Shown in pieces: positions 8,295 through 17,201 of a DNA stretch of 64,000 nt. Source of the DNA: Phycisphaerales bacterium (GTDB lineage: Bacteria > Planctomycetota > Phycisphaerae > Phycisphaerales > UBA5793); NCBI GenBank assembly GCA_020852515.1, contig JADZAS010000015.1, forward strand, positions 124,001 through 188,000, written 5' to 3'. Position numbers and translations under genes: made by a program. Numbering within the stretch: position 1 is the stretch's first letter; every line of letters begins with the position of its first letter. The notes under the pieces are model-generated. The model ran no database searches. It was not told where the DNA came from and was given only the letters and a program-made list of their open reading frames with translations.

Positions 8295-8888
8295 ATGAGG
8301 CATCGTCGTCGCCGATTCACGCGCCTGCGGGCGATCTGGATCCGTGCCCGCCGTGGCTCGCGCGAAGGGTGGCGGCGAATGCTGCGCCTCGAAGGCTCGC
8401 CGCGGGCCATCGCGCTGGGACTGGCGATCGGCATCGTCGTTGCATTCTCGCCGACCATCGGTTTTCAGATGATCATTGCGGCGTTTCTCGCCTCGATGGT
8501 GCGGGCCAATCCGGCGCCGGCGATGATGGCGGTGTGGATCACCAATCCGCTCACCATTCCGCCCATCTATACCGCGACTTATTACCTCGGCCGCCACTTC
8601 TGGCCGGGCCGGCCCGTGGACATCAAACTGACGCTCTCGCGTTTCGTGCGCGAACTGGGCCGCTTCGAGTTCTACGAGGTGTACAGCCAGTTCCGCGAAC
8701 TGCTCGAACTGGGCGTCGATGTGCTCGCGCCGATGTTCATCGGCGGCGCGATCATCGGCATCGCACTGGGCGCGATCAGTTATCCCATCGCCCTCATCGC
8801 CGTCAACCGGGCGAGGCGGCTGCTTGAGGCCGGCCGGCACCGGCTGGCTGAGCGCCGGGCGCGGGCCGGACACGAACACCGCCCGTGA
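8295..8888 (+). CDS. DUF2062 membrane protein
   Basis: The 197-residue protein has a very basic N-terminus, then GSPRAIALGLAIGIVVAFSP and NPLTIPPIYTATYYLGR, which are typical of DUF2062 proteins. Two to three membrane segments are visible (about 38-60, 68-95, 145-170). AAGGA lies upstream of the ATG. Family function is not established; some members sit next to glycosyltransferases, but no such neighbour exists here. Confidence 0.85.
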   Translation: MRHRRRRFTRLRAIWIRARRGSREGWRRMLRLEGSPRAIALGLAIGIVVAFSPTIGFQMIIAAFLASMVRANPAPAMMAVWITNPLTIPPIYTATYYLGRHFWPGRPVDIKLTLSRFVRELGRFEFYEVYSQFRELLELGVDVLAPMFIGGAIIGIALGAISYPIALIAVNRARRLLEAGRHRLAERRARAGHEHRP

Positions 8889-8993
8889 GCATTGGCGGCC
8901 GGCGGCCTTGACGCAGCGCTTCTCCTCTCCGATACTCTCACAGCGCCGCTCCGCCTCTCCAATCCCGCCCATTGCTCAGCGGCGCACCCGCCA

Positions 8994-9000
8994 AAGGAGG
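8994..9000 (+). promoter_or_regulatory. Ribosome binding site AAGGAGG
   Basis: AAGGAGG ends six bases before the ATG at 9007. It fixes that start against longer in-frame possibilities that would overlap the DUF2062 gene. Confidence 0.8.
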
Positions 9001-9006
9001 CGCACC

Positions 9007-9534
9007 ATGACCACGCGCACGCATCGGGGCATCAGCGCCGTGGCGATCGTCATCCTCCTCGCGCTCGTGGTGATCATCGGCCTGGTCGTGATGAAATCCG
9101 GCGTCGGGGTGGACGGCCTGATGATGCACGTCGATGACTACATCGGCATGCTCGACAACCGGCCCACCGGCGCGCCCGGCGGCACAGCCGTCAGCCCGGC
9201 AGTGGTCGTCGATTCGGAAATGAAGCGCATCGACGAACTGCACGACCGGCTGCCCGGCTCGCTCCGCGCGGCCAACCACTCCGATGTCAACACGGTCATC
9301 GTCCTCGTGCGCACGGGGACGGGCATCGGCGCCGGAGTGGCCACGGGGCTGGGCATCGTGAGCAGCAACGAAGGCTCGTACTCGATCAGCGCGTTTATGT
9401 ACGACAAGTCCGGCAATCCGATCGGCTCGCACACGGTCACCCACAAGACCGCCATGAGCGGCGCGGGAGCAGAGAGCGAAGCCAAGGCCAAGTGCGACGA
9501 GGAAATGCTCGCCTGGCTGCAATTGCAGTTCTGA
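9007..9534 (+). CDS. Small membrane-anchored protein of unknown function
   Basis: The 175-residue product has one N-terminal membrane segment (about 10-29, VAIVILLALVVIIGLVVM) and then a soluble, probably extracytoplasmic domain with a Gly-rich stretch (TGTGIGAGVATGLGIVSSNEG). It begins MTTRTHRGIS, and the start is fixed by a strong Shine-Dalgarno sequence. The hydrophobic N-terminus recalls a pilin-like anchor but lacks the G-FTLxE processing motif. No family recognised. Confidence 0.75.
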   Translation: MTTRTHRGISAVAIVILLALVVIIGLVVMKSGVGVDGLMMHVDDYIGMLDNRPTGAPGGTAVSPAVVVDSEMKRIDELHDRLPGSLRAANHSDVNTVIVLVRTGTGIGAGVATGLGIVSSNEGSYSISAFMYDKSGNPIGSHTVTHKTAMSGAGAESEAKAKCDEEMLAWLQLQF

Positions 9535-9697
9535 TGCCGGCACCCGACACTGAGGCTGACCTGCATTGAGCACAGGATTCCCGGGGGCCCGCGCAGAGGA
9601 GGCTTCGCCGCCGCTTGCGAGATGGAACCGCGTTTCCCTGAGTCACCTGGAGAGGTCCCCGGATCATCGATGCGACAGCGGAGGCTGGCTACTGGAC

Positions 9698-10216
9698 TCA
9701 GATCATCCCCGCGGCGCGGAGCAGCGAGCGGAAGTTGTCGGTGAACACGAAGTTCTCTTCGGGAAACTCCGTGCCGGCCATGTTCTGGTCGATGTGCGAG
9801 AAGATCAGTTCGACGTTCGCGACGTGTTCGTGGCGCCCGGTCTTGTGATCGAGAACCGTGATCGTGCCCGTGGTGTTGGCGCCGCTCGGATCCATGCGTT
9901 CGAGATGCGCTTCGAAGCGCACCGTCTGGCCTGGCGTGACTTCGCGCTCGAACGTCGCCTTGACGATCTTGCCGAGGATGACTTTCTCTTCGAAGTCGCC
10001 GGTGTAGCCCACGAGCAGGCCCGCGGTCTGGGCCATGCCCTCGATGAGCAGCGAAGCGGGCATGACCGGCGCGGGGTCAAGCCTTTCGCCGCCTGGCCCG
10101 ACCTGCGCTGCAAAGTGATCGTGCAGCACATCCTCGGCCATCGAGACGTTCTTGATCGCGACGAGCCGCTGGCCCTTCTCGACGTGCGTGATGATGTCGA
10201 TCCACGACCAGCGCAT
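9698..10216 (-). CDS. FabZ-like hot-dog protein (3-hydroxyacyl-ACP dehydratase family)
   Basis: Hot-dog fold proteins of this family dehydrate 3-hydroxyacyl-ACP during fatty acid synthesis. The 172-residue product has the helix-borne Glu in MPASLLIEGMAQTAGLL and a His in HDHFAAQ, but the usual short HFPGxPxxPG link is expanded by about eight residues (VGPGGERLDPAP). This could change substrate range. It is the last of three same-strand genes; the acyl carrier protein gene ends 33 bases upstream. Activity is inferred; a thioesterase-like or specialised dehydratase role remains possible. Confidence 0.8.
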   Translation of the reverse strand: MRWSWIDIITHVEKGQRLVAIKNVSMAEDVLHDHFAAQVGPGGERLDPAPVMPASLLIEGMAQTAGLLVGYTGDFEEKVILGKIVKATFEREVTPGQTVRFEAHLERMDPSGANTTGTITVLDHKTGRHEHVANVELIFSHIDQNMAGTEFPEENFVFTDNFRSLLRAAGMI

Positions 10217-10249
10217 GATGCACCCGTAGCGACGCGTGCCGCGCGCGGC

Positions 10250-10633
10250 TTATCTGTTGAGCTTCTTCTCGACGAACTTGACGATCGCCTCGACGGTGAA
10301 CACCTCGCCCACGTTCTCGACCGACGGATCGGATTCGAGGCTCGAGAAATCGGCGTGCGGCAGTTTCGCCTTGAGTTCGGCGATGCCCTTGGGCGTGACC
10401 TGGCCGTTCTCGACGTAGTCGGGGTTCTGGGCGACATTGTCGGGGAAGAGTTCGCCCTGGTCGATCTTGATGCCGAAGGTCTTCTCGAGGCGGAAGACGA
10501 TGTCGAGAAAGTCGATCGACTCGGCGCCGAGATCGCCGGTGAGCGTGGCGTTGGGGCTGACTTCATCGTCATCGACGCCCAGCGCCTCGACGAGCACTTC
10601 AGTCACCTTGGCGTAGATTTCATCGCGATCCAT
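10250..10633 (-). CDS. Acyl carrier protein, extended form
   Basis: The 127-residue protein carries the phosphopantetheine attachment region LTGDLGAESIDFLDIVFRLE with Ser39. Ordinary ACPs have about 78 residues. Here an additional 45 or so residues lie between helix III and the final helix (GQVTPKGIAELKAKLPHADF onwards), ending with EAIVKFVEKKLNR. The extended layout and its position between two FabZ-like genes suggest a dedicated acyl pathway rather than the general ACP. Cytoplasmic carrier. Confidence 0.88.
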   Translation of the reverse strand: MDRDEIYAKVTEVLVEALGVDDDEVSPNATLTGDLGAESIDFLDIVFRLEKTFGIKIDQGELFPDNVAQNPDYVENGQVTPKGIAELKAKLPHADFSSLESDPSVENVGEVFTVEAIVKFVEKKLNR

Positions 10634-10685
10634 GGGGCTATTGCTCCGTTGTCTCTCACTCGTGTTTTCTTGCGCCTGTCTCTAA

Positions 10686-11099
10686 TCAGGACGCAGCGCG
10701 GATCGGCCGCAGGCTGAATCGCCCGCTTACGGCGGTGGGCGGCTCGCCGGCCGGGCTCTCTTCGCCCGGCCGCAGGACGTAGCCGACGCCCTTGCAGTTG
10801 TACCGTCCGTCTTCCTGGCTGACCAGCGACACCTCTACCTTAAGCGCCTCGCCCGGCCGTACGAAACTCCCGTACCGCAACGCCCTGACCTCACCGAGCA
10901 CCAGCCGAGGATTGCCGCTCACCGGCGTGAGCATCTGCCGCGCCGCCTGCACGAGGGCTTCGATCATCAGGACGCCGGGCAGGACGGGATAGGTCGGAAA
11001 GTGGTCCTGGAGGTATTCCTCGGCGATGGTAACAGCCTTGATGGTGACGATGCGCTGCTCGGTCTGCTCGATCACCTTGTCCACGAGGTTGAATTTCAT
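10686..11099 (-). CDS. FabZ-like hot-dog dehydratase
   Basis: The 137-residue protein has the FabZ active-site pattern: His in LQDHFPTYPVLPGVLMIEAL and the catalytic Glu in the same segment. It is the first gene of the three-gene set hot-dog/ACP/hot-dog on the minus strand (52 bases to the ACP gene). No ketosynthase or acyltransferase is present next door, so the product of the pathway cannot be read from context. Confidence 0.85.
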   Translation of the reverse strand: MKFNLVDKVIEQTEQRIVTIKAVTIAEEYLQDHFPTYPVLPGVLMIEALVQAARQMLTPVSGNPRLVLGEVRALRYGSFVRPGEALKVEVSLVSQEDGRYNCKGVGYVLRPGEESPAGEPPTAVSGRFSLRPIRAAS

Positions 11100-11263
11100 G
11101 CGCAGGGCTCAACCGAAGCCGGACAGGCGGCCGAGCGGCCGAAAAACCCCGCCGCAGCCACACGCCGCGTCGGGCCGCAAGGGTAGGCGTTTTGGGCTGC
11201 CCATGCCACCGCCGAGGGGTCGGGCCGCACGCCGCGCCGAACCATCACCCGCCGATGGTGCGC

Positions 11264-11269
11264 TATCCT
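11264..11269 (+). promoter_or_regulatory. -10-like TATCCT immediately before purM
   Basis: TATCCT ends seven bases before the purM ATG at 11277 and no Shine-Dalgarno sequence is visible, which is the spacing expected for a leaderless transcript. No convincing -35 box is seen. Confidence 0.35.
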
Positions 11270-11276
11270 TGTGCCC

Positions 11277-12392
11277 ATGACCAGCAGCACCATGCCGCCC
11301 AGAGCATCCGCATCCAATCCCGGCGACAAACCCCTCACCTACGCGGACAGCGGGGTCGATATCGCCGCCGGCGACACCATGGTCGGCATGATCCAGTCGC
11401 TCATGCGACGCACCCACGGCCCGCGCGTCATCGACCGCCCGGGCGGCTTTGCCGGCCTCGTGCGCCTCGACTTCAACGAAAAACTCTTCCGCCGCAACTA
11501 CAAAGAGCCCGTCCTCGTCGCCTGCACCGACGGCGTGGGCACCAAGGTCAAACTCGCCAGCCAACTGGGCGTCTACGACACCGTCGGCATCGACTGCGTG
11601 GCCATGTGCGTCAACGACATGATCGTCGAAGGCGCTGAGCCGCTCATGTTCCTCGACTACCTCGCCGTCAACCGCCTCGACCCGCAGGTGGGCACGGCGA
11701 TCGTCAAGGGCGTGGCCGACGGGTGCCGGCTCGCGGGCTGCGCGCTCATCGGCGGCGAGACGGCCGAGATGCCCGACGTCTACAGCGAAGGCGACTTCGA
11801 CATCGCCGGCTTTGCCGTGGGCGTGGTCGAACTCGACCGCGCCATCGACAACTCGCGCGTCGAAGCGGGGGACATCATCATCGGCCTGCCATCATCAGGC
11901 GTGCACAGCAACGGCTTCTCGCTCGTGCGCAAGATCGTCAAGGTCGCGGGGCTCGATCTCGGCAGGATCTATCCCGAACTCGATGCGACGCAGACGCTCG
12001 GCCAGGTGCTGCTCACACCCACGCGCATCTACACGCGATCCATCGTCCGGCTGCTGCGGCGCTACACGGTGAAGAAGGTCGTTTCGGGCATGGCGCACAT
12101 CACCGGCGGGGGCCTGCCGGGCAACGTCTGCCGGGCGCTGCCGGGCGATCTCGATGCGGTGATCGACAGCAAGTCGTGGGAGATGCCGCCCGTGTTCCAC
12201 TTCCTCCAGAAGCACGGCCGCATTGAGCGCGGCGAGATGCTCGACGTCTTCAACACCGGAATCGGCTACGTGCTGATTGTGCGGCCGTCGTTCGCCAACT
12301 CCGTGGTCAAACACCTGACGAAACTGCGCGAAGAACCGATCGTCATCGGCCAGATCGTCAAGGGCGGCAGCGGGGTGGTGCGGGTGGAGTAG
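11277..12392 (+). CDS. purM: Phosphoribosylformylglycinamidine cyclo-ligase PurM
   Basis: PurM (AIR synthetase) closes the imidazole ring of FGAM with ATP, the fifth step of purine synthesis, in the cytoplasm. The 371-residue product shows LTYADSGVDIAAGD, ACTDGVGTKVKLA, CVAMCVNDMIVEGAEPLMFLDYLA, GGETAEMPDVY, LPSSGVHSNGFSLVRK and GMAHITGGGLPGN. A GTG at 11271 is an alternative start. It stands alone, divergent from the hot-dog/ACP genes. Confidence 0.96.
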   Translation: MTSSTMPPRASASNPGDKPLTYADSGVDIAAGDTMVGMIQSLMRRTHGPRVIDRPGGFAGLVRLDFNEKLFRRNYKEPVLVACTDGVGTKVKLASQLGVYDTVGIDCVAMCVNDMIVEGAEPLMFLDYLAVNRLDPQVGTAIVKGVADGCRLAGCALIGGETAEMPDVYSEGDFDIAGFAVGVVELDRAIDNSRVEAGDIIIGLPSSGVHSNGFSLVRKIVKVAGLDLGRIYPELDATQTLGQVLLTPTRIYTRSIVRLLRRYTVKKVVSGMAHITGGGLPGNVCRALPGDLDAVIDSKSWEMPPVFHFLQKHGRIERGEMLDVFNTGIGYVLIVRPSFANSVVKHLTKLREEPIVIGQIVKGGSGVVRVE

Positions 12393-12551
12393 CAGCGGAT
12401 TCGCGCAGTGCGACGACGGCGGATGCCGTCATTCCTGTGCAGGCAGAAGCCCACGAACGTGCGGCGACGCGCAGCGCCATGACCCGCACGAACGCCTCTG
12501 GATGCCTGCCTGCGCAACCATAACGAAGGACCACTCCGCGGGAACCTGAAT

Positions 12552-14072
12552 CTACGGCCCATCCGCTCCGCGCCGTGTCGTTCCGCGTTCAAATGTGCCG
12601 GGCAGTGGACCACCACCCTGCGGCTGAGTCAGAATGGGCCGCAAATCGGCCGGCACTTCAGGATCGTCGGCCGTGTCATACCAGGTTACAGGAATGTCGC
12701 TGAATTCGATGGGCTGGCCGTACCAAGTCTGGTCTGAGCGCTGCTGAGGAAACATTCGACCGTTGGCGTCGTTGACATCGGCTGTGAACTGAGCGGTTAT
12801 GTACTGCGGCTCGTCCTCGGGGCGAGGATGGATGAACAGCCGCACCTGCATTGACGAGCCGCGCTGGAGGTTCAAAGGCATCTGTCCGCTCCCAGACGGC
12901 ATTCCGGAATGCCGCGTCACGAGTTGCAGTTGAGCCGCGATCGGCACGTCCCGCCAGGTAACGAGCACCACGATGCGCCCGCCGACGAGTTGGCCGCTCG
13001 GCGTACCCATCACCTGTGGCGGCACGCGCAAACCGATCGCCTGCACCTCAATGCTCTCTCGAAGCGCCGCGGTCACTGCTTCATCGGTCACGAGTTCTGT
13101 GGCGCCCTCCGCGGGCGGCAGCACGGTGATTGTCGTCGCCAGCGGCACATCCCATGTCGCTGGCGACGCCACCGTGCGGGGCTTGACCATGGATGACTGG
13201 GTGCGCGGTGCGAGCGTCGCGCTCCAGGTAATGTTCAATTCGCGCTCGCCCGGCTCGGGCAGCACGGCGAATGTTTTGGTCATCAGCGCATTGGTATTCG
13301 CGCGCAGTGTGGTGAACATCGCGCCTTCACCGGGATTGGCGCGAAGTTCGATGCCGCCAAACGACTGATCCACAATCGACAATTGAAGTGTCAGGTCGCC
13401 GCTACCCGCGCGGAGCAGCGTCGGCTGCGGCCCGGCGCGAGCGATCTCCCATCGCCGCACCTTCGGCGCTTCGGCGACCATCTGGATGTCCACCGCATGC
13501 TGCGCGTACTTGAGAATCTGTTCAGGTGAAAGTGAACCATTCTTCCACGCGGCTTCGATTACATCCCCCCAGCCGGCGCGCCATGCGGCACTCTCATCCG
13601 CCTGCAGTTCCAGCCCGTCGGCGGCAAGGGCGACCAGTCGCGCGCTGCTGAGTCCACCGGCGTCGATGCGCTTGACCAGTTCAGCCAGCGCGCCGTCGGC
13701 CGTCTCACCATCCGACGAGTGTGCATTCCGCACGATCCACCAGTCCGGCTTGTATTGCATCCAATCCACCGGGCCCAGCGTTTGGACGATGCTTCGGCTC
13801 AACCAGACGCCGCAGCCGATAACGACCAGCAGGCCGATGGCGGAAAGCGCCCAGCGCCGCCGGCGCTGTCCGATCTCGACGGCGCCAACCGTTTCCAGCG
13901 AGGCGCCGCATTCGGGACAGCGGTTCGCCCCCGGCCAGCGACCCTGAAGGTCAAAGCGGCATGCGCGGCACCACGGGTGGTTATCCAGTCGTCGGCCCCG
14001 CCAGCCGCGCGCGAAAAGCGTCAGGCCGAGCAGCGTCAGGAAAACAAACAGGATGGTCAGGAGATCAAGCAT
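12552..14072 (-). CDS. Tandem zinc-ribbon/two-membrane-segment family, member 7
   Basis: This 506-residue protein is last in a run of seven paralogues. Order: membrane segment (about 4-22); GRRLDNHPWCRACRFDLQGR and RCPECG zinc ribbon with C35, C38, C52, C55; second membrane segment (about 73-92); VDWMQYKPDWWIVR motif; helical stretch (ALAELVKRIDAGGLS); then a beta-rich region with EPGERELNITW and VTDEAV...LRESI; and the C-terminal signature VTWYDTADDPEVPADLR. Basic residues flank the ribbon on both sides, so it is probably cytoplasmic and the large C-terminal domain outside. Function unknown. It lies 137 bases after member 6, the largest gap in the array. Confidence 0.82.
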   Translation of the reverse strand: MLDLLTILFVFLTLLGLTLFARGWRGRRLDNHPWCRACRFDLQGRWPGANRCPECGASLETVGAVEIGQRRRRWALSAIGLLVVIGCGVWLSRSIVQTLGPVDWMQYKPDWWIVRNAHSSDGETADGALAELVKRIDAGGLSSARLVALAADGLELQADESAAWRAGWGDVIEAAWKNGSLSPEQILKYAQHAVDIQMVAEAPKVRRWEIARAGPQPTLLRAGSGDLTLQLSIVDQSFGGIELRANPGEGAMFTTLRANTNALMTKTFAVLPEPGERELNITWSATLAPRTQSSMVKPRTVASPATWDVPLATTITVLPPAEGATELVTDEAVTAALRESIEVQAIGLRVPPQVMGTPSGQLVGGRIVVLVTWRDVPIAAQLQLVTRHSGMPSGSGQMPLNLQRGSSMQVRLFIHPRPEDEPQYITAQFTADVNDANGRMFPQQRSDQTWYGQPIEFSDIPVTWYDTADDPEVPADLRPILTQPQGGGPLPGTFERGTTRRGADGP

Positions 14073-14209
14073 GATTTCGCGCCGGTCGCGAGACCCGTCT
14101 CGATCCTATCGCCGCCGTGCCGCCGGAGCGGCGAAGTGGAGCGATTCCGTCGTTCGCCATTCCTCCGCGAGCGGGTGTCCACTCGAGTGTGCGCGAGAAT
14201 AGCGCCCTG

Positions 14210-15655
14210 TCACATCTCATTTCGCTCGCGCTGCCAGCGTGACTTGTCGCGGATCGCGCGCTCGCGGAGTTCGTCATCGAGGCCGGGCGAATCAACATCA
14301 TCAAACCATTGCACCGGCGCCCGAAGGGTGAACGGGTCGCCGAACCACACCGGCTTGTCGTTGAGGGCGCCGGTGTCTCCGCGGCCGAAGATGTCCGGCG
14401 CCTGGCTCGGAAACACCATGAGATCGAGCGACTCGATCTCCGTGCCGGCGGGGAGCGCGAAGTGAAAATGGGCGCGGCGGCCGAACCCCTCCGCGAGTCC
14501 GGTCTGGTCCATGACCTCATCTCCGACCATGATGTCGATGCCCAGGCCCGGTCGCCACTGCTGCGGCTCCATCGTCACGATTCCCACCACGTCGCCGAGG
14601 CCATCGTGCAGCGCATTGCGCAGCCCGGCGACGTCGATCCGAAGCGCCTCGCGAACGTGCTGGGTGCTCTGCTCGTCGGTCAGGTACGTCACTGCATCAG
14701 GCCCCGCCGGTTCGATCATCAGTGACTCGTCAAGCGTCTCACGCCACGACAGAACGCGCTGTTTGTCGTCGCCGAGTCTGCAATCGATTTGCCAGACGGT
14801 GTGCAGCGTGGCTTCGCCAGGCTGGGCGAGAATGGGGATCGCATACCCCGAGCCGCCGCCGCCATAGCCGCCGCCCCTGGAGAGTCCGAAACTTGTGACG
14901 GACCTCTGCAGCCTGAAGGACTCTTCGGCCAGAGCGACTTCGACCGGCCAGGCTTCGATCCGCATGCGCTCGGTCCGACCGCGAAAGGGCGGCTGAAGGC
15001 GGATCTTGAACGTGAGCAGGCCGCCGCGCCGGATCGGTTGCCTGCGGGAGATGTCCAGTTGGATGGATGCGGCGGTGCGGGCGAACTCCAGCCGCCGCTG
15101 CTCGCTGAGCAAATCATCCATCCAGGCTCGCTCGACCAGCGGCACCCACTGCACCTTGGTCGTCTGCAGTTGAGAGACGAGTGATTCAAAGACGTGGTCG
15201 AGCAGCGCGGCGCGATGATGCGGCGCGAGATCGCCCGCCTCGTCGCGCTCGACCAGTTCCGCCAGCGCCGCTTCGACGCGCTCGCCCTTGGTCGAATGCA
15301 GATCGCGCACCAGCCACGCGGCGGGCTTGTACGAGTTCCAGTCGATCGGCGCGATGCGCTGGTAGCCGGCACGGATGCCGATGGTCATCGCGAGAATCAA
15401 TATGAACACGCCGGCGCCGAACACCACCGGCTGCGCAGCGCGCTGGCCGTGCGCGACGGCGCGTTTTGCAGAGAGATCTGAGCCGCACTCGGGGCACGTC
15501 GAAGCGGGCCACGAGCCGACGAGATCGAAGCGGCACCTGCGGCACCACGGATGGCCGTCGATGCGCCGCCACCGCCGGCCGAGAACCACCGCCCACGCGC
15601 CGAGGAGGGCCAGCGCGCCAACGAGGTGCCAGACGGTGGTGAATGACTGACTCAT
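14210..15655 (-). CDS. Tandem zinc-ribbon/two-membrane-segment family, member 6
   Basis: The 481-residue product starts at MSQSFTTVWH (an in-frame start 12 codons upstream is less likely because the membrane segment then begins late). Zinc ribbon: HPWCRRCRFDLVG and TCPECG with C38, C41, C54, C57; second membrane segment about 73-95; IDWNSYKPAAWLVRDLHSTKG; helical ALAELVERDEAGDL; Gly-rich GGGYGGGGSGYAIPI; then QPGEATLHTVWQI; TDEQSTQHVREALRIDVAG; and the C-terminal APVQWFDDVDSPGLDDELR. It follows member 5 by 58 bases on the same strand. Function unknown. Confidence 0.82.
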   Translation of the reverse strand: MSQSFTTVWHLVGALALLGAWAVVLGRRWRRIDGHPWCRRCRFDLVGSWPASTCPECGSDLSAKRAVAHGQRAAQPVVFGAGVFILILAMTIGIRAGYQRIAPIDWNSYKPAAWLVRDLHSTKGERVEAALAELVERDEAGDLAPHHRAALLDHVFESLVSQLQTTKVQWVPLVERAWMDDLLSEQRRLEFARTAASIQLDISRRQPIRRGGLLTFKIRLQPPFRGRTERMRIEAWPVEVALAEESFRLQRSVTSFGLSRGGGYGGGGSGYAIPILAQPGEATLHTVWQIDCRLGDDKQRVLSWRETLDESLMIEPAGPDAVTYLTDEQSTQHVREALRIDVAGLRNALHDGLGDVVGIVTMEPQQWRPGLGIDIMVGDEVMDQTGLAEGFGRRAHFHFALPAGTEIESLDLMVFPSQAPDIFGRGDTGALNDKPVWFGDPFTLRAPVQWFDDVDSPGLDDELRERAIRDKSRWQRERNEM

Positions 15656-15713
15656 AAGCCGGCGGCGTCCGTTTCTCCCTCTCCTGTGCAAAGGCGCCAG
15701 GCGCCTCTTTGGT

Positions 15714-17147
15714 TCATTGGCTCGGCTCGGTGGGGTCTGGCGTCACCGGCTTCCAGTCGCCTTCGAGGCAGCGCCGGCGAAGGTCCTCGGGCAGATTGGG
15801 ATCATCAATCGAGTCGTACCACGTTACTGCGATCGATCCGGTCGAGAGCGGTGGGCCATACCACAACTGCTGAAGTTGCCAGGCGTCTCCTCCGCGTCCG
15901 ATGGTCGGCGCGATCGACAACTCAACGTGTTCTATTTCGTCGGAGAGGCGGGGGACGACGATCACGCCGCGATACGACTGGCCGATCATGAATCTCATGT
16001 TCGATGCGCGCTGAACCATGGGTCGGGGGCCGGTGATCGCCACTTCGGCGCTGAACGGAAAGACGCTCGTCTGGCCGAGCACTGCCACTTCGGACCGGGC
16101 GCGTCCCTCGCTGAATGGACTGAGCCGAAAGCCGATGGCCTGGAGACTGAAGCATTCAAGAAGTCGCTCATCCGCATCCGGGCCGATGACCAGCGCCGGC
16201 GCATCGGCATCGGGCGGAAGCACTTTGATCGGCGCTGTGAACTCGATGTCCCACGTTGCCGCAGCGCCTGATGCCTTGCCAGGTTGCGCCGTCACGCGCC
16301 ACGTGCTGCGCAGCTCGTATTCGCCGGGCGCCACCGCAATGGGCAGCAGCAGCGAGCGACCCACGCGTCCGGCTCGAGGCGACAAGTTCATCTCCTCGCT
16401 CTCGCTCGGGTCGAATGGAACTTCGACTTCTCCGATCGACAGCGATGAAGGGGAGACGGTGTACATGAGTTCGCGTGCGCCGGCGCCCGTGTCGCGGTAA
16501 TCGAGTCGGACTGTACTCACGTCCCACTGCCGCACCAGGTCCGACGCGGGCGCGAACGCGAACGAGGCGCTGCGCTGGGCGAACGCCAGGCATTGCTCGG
16601 GCGTGAGCGTACCGTCGATCCAGGCGCCCTCGATCAATCCGCCGAGGAAAGGAGTCCAATCCGCCGAGTCGTCCGCCTGCATCTGCAATGCATGTTGCAC
16701 GAGGCGGGTGATGTTGGCCTCGCTCAGTTCGTCCTTCGCGATGCGCGCATTGAGAGCATCGAGCGCGGCGGCGGCCGTCTCTGTGTCGCTCGAATGCACC
16801 TCGCGCATGAGCCACCAGTCGGGTTTGTGATCCGACCAGTTGACGGTCCTGGCGGATCGCCAGAGGCCCACGCCAAGCCAGCCGGCCCAGCCAAGCAGGA
16901 TGAGCGCCCCGAGCACCGCCAGCACCGGCCGACGCGCCCGCTGGCCGAGTTCGACGGCGTCGATTCGTTCGAGATCGACGCCGCATTCCGGGCATTTCGC
17001 CGCACCGGGCCAGAGGCCCTGCAGATCGCGGCGGCACTTGCGGCACCACGGATGGTTATCCACCCGCCTGCCGCGCCACCCGACCGTGAGCAGCCAGCCC
17101 CCCGCCGCGGCCAGGCCGATGAAGAGGATGGTGAGGAAGTCGGGCAT
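15714..17147 (-). CDS. Tandem zinc-ribbon/two-membrane-segment family, member 5
   Basis: The 477-residue product is closest to member 7 in its N-terminus (MPDFLTILFI against MLDLLTILFV). Zinc ribbon HPWCRKCRRDLQGLWP and KCPECG uses C35, C38, C52, C55; a second membrane segment follows at about 74-95; then NWSDHKPDWWLMREVHSS, ALNARIAKDELSEANI, LPIAVAPGEYELRSTWRV, and the C-terminal VTWYDSIDDPNLPEDLRRR. It is 54 bases downstream of member 4. Membrane-anchored, function unknown. Confidence 0.82.
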   Translation of the reverse strand: MPDFLTILFIGLAAAGGWLLTVGWRGRRVDNHPWCRKCRRDLQGLWPGAAKCPECGVDLERIDAVELGQRARRPVLAVLGALILLGWAGWLGVGLWRSARTVNWSDHKPDWWLMREVHSSDTETAAAALDALNARIAKDELSEANITRLVQHALQMQADDSADWTPFLGGLIEGAWIDGTLTPEQCLAFAQRSASFAFAPASDLVRQWDVSTVRLDYRDTGAGARELMYTVSPSSLSIGEVEVPFDPSESEEMNLSPRAGRVGRSLLLPIAVAPGEYELRSTWRVTAQPGKASGAAATWDIEFTAPIKVLPPDADAPALVIGPDADERLLECFSLQAIGFRLSPFSEGRARSEVAVLGQTSVFPFSAEVAITGPRPMVQRASNMRFMIGQSYRGVIVVPRLSDEIEHVELSIAPTIGRGGDAWQLQQLWYGPPLSTGSIAVTWYDSIDDPNLPEDLRRRCLEGDWKPVTPDPTEPSQ

Positions 17148-17201
17148 GGTGTCTGTTCCACGGAAGAGAATGCGCTGGTCGGATCGCCTGAGACCCGCAC
17201 C

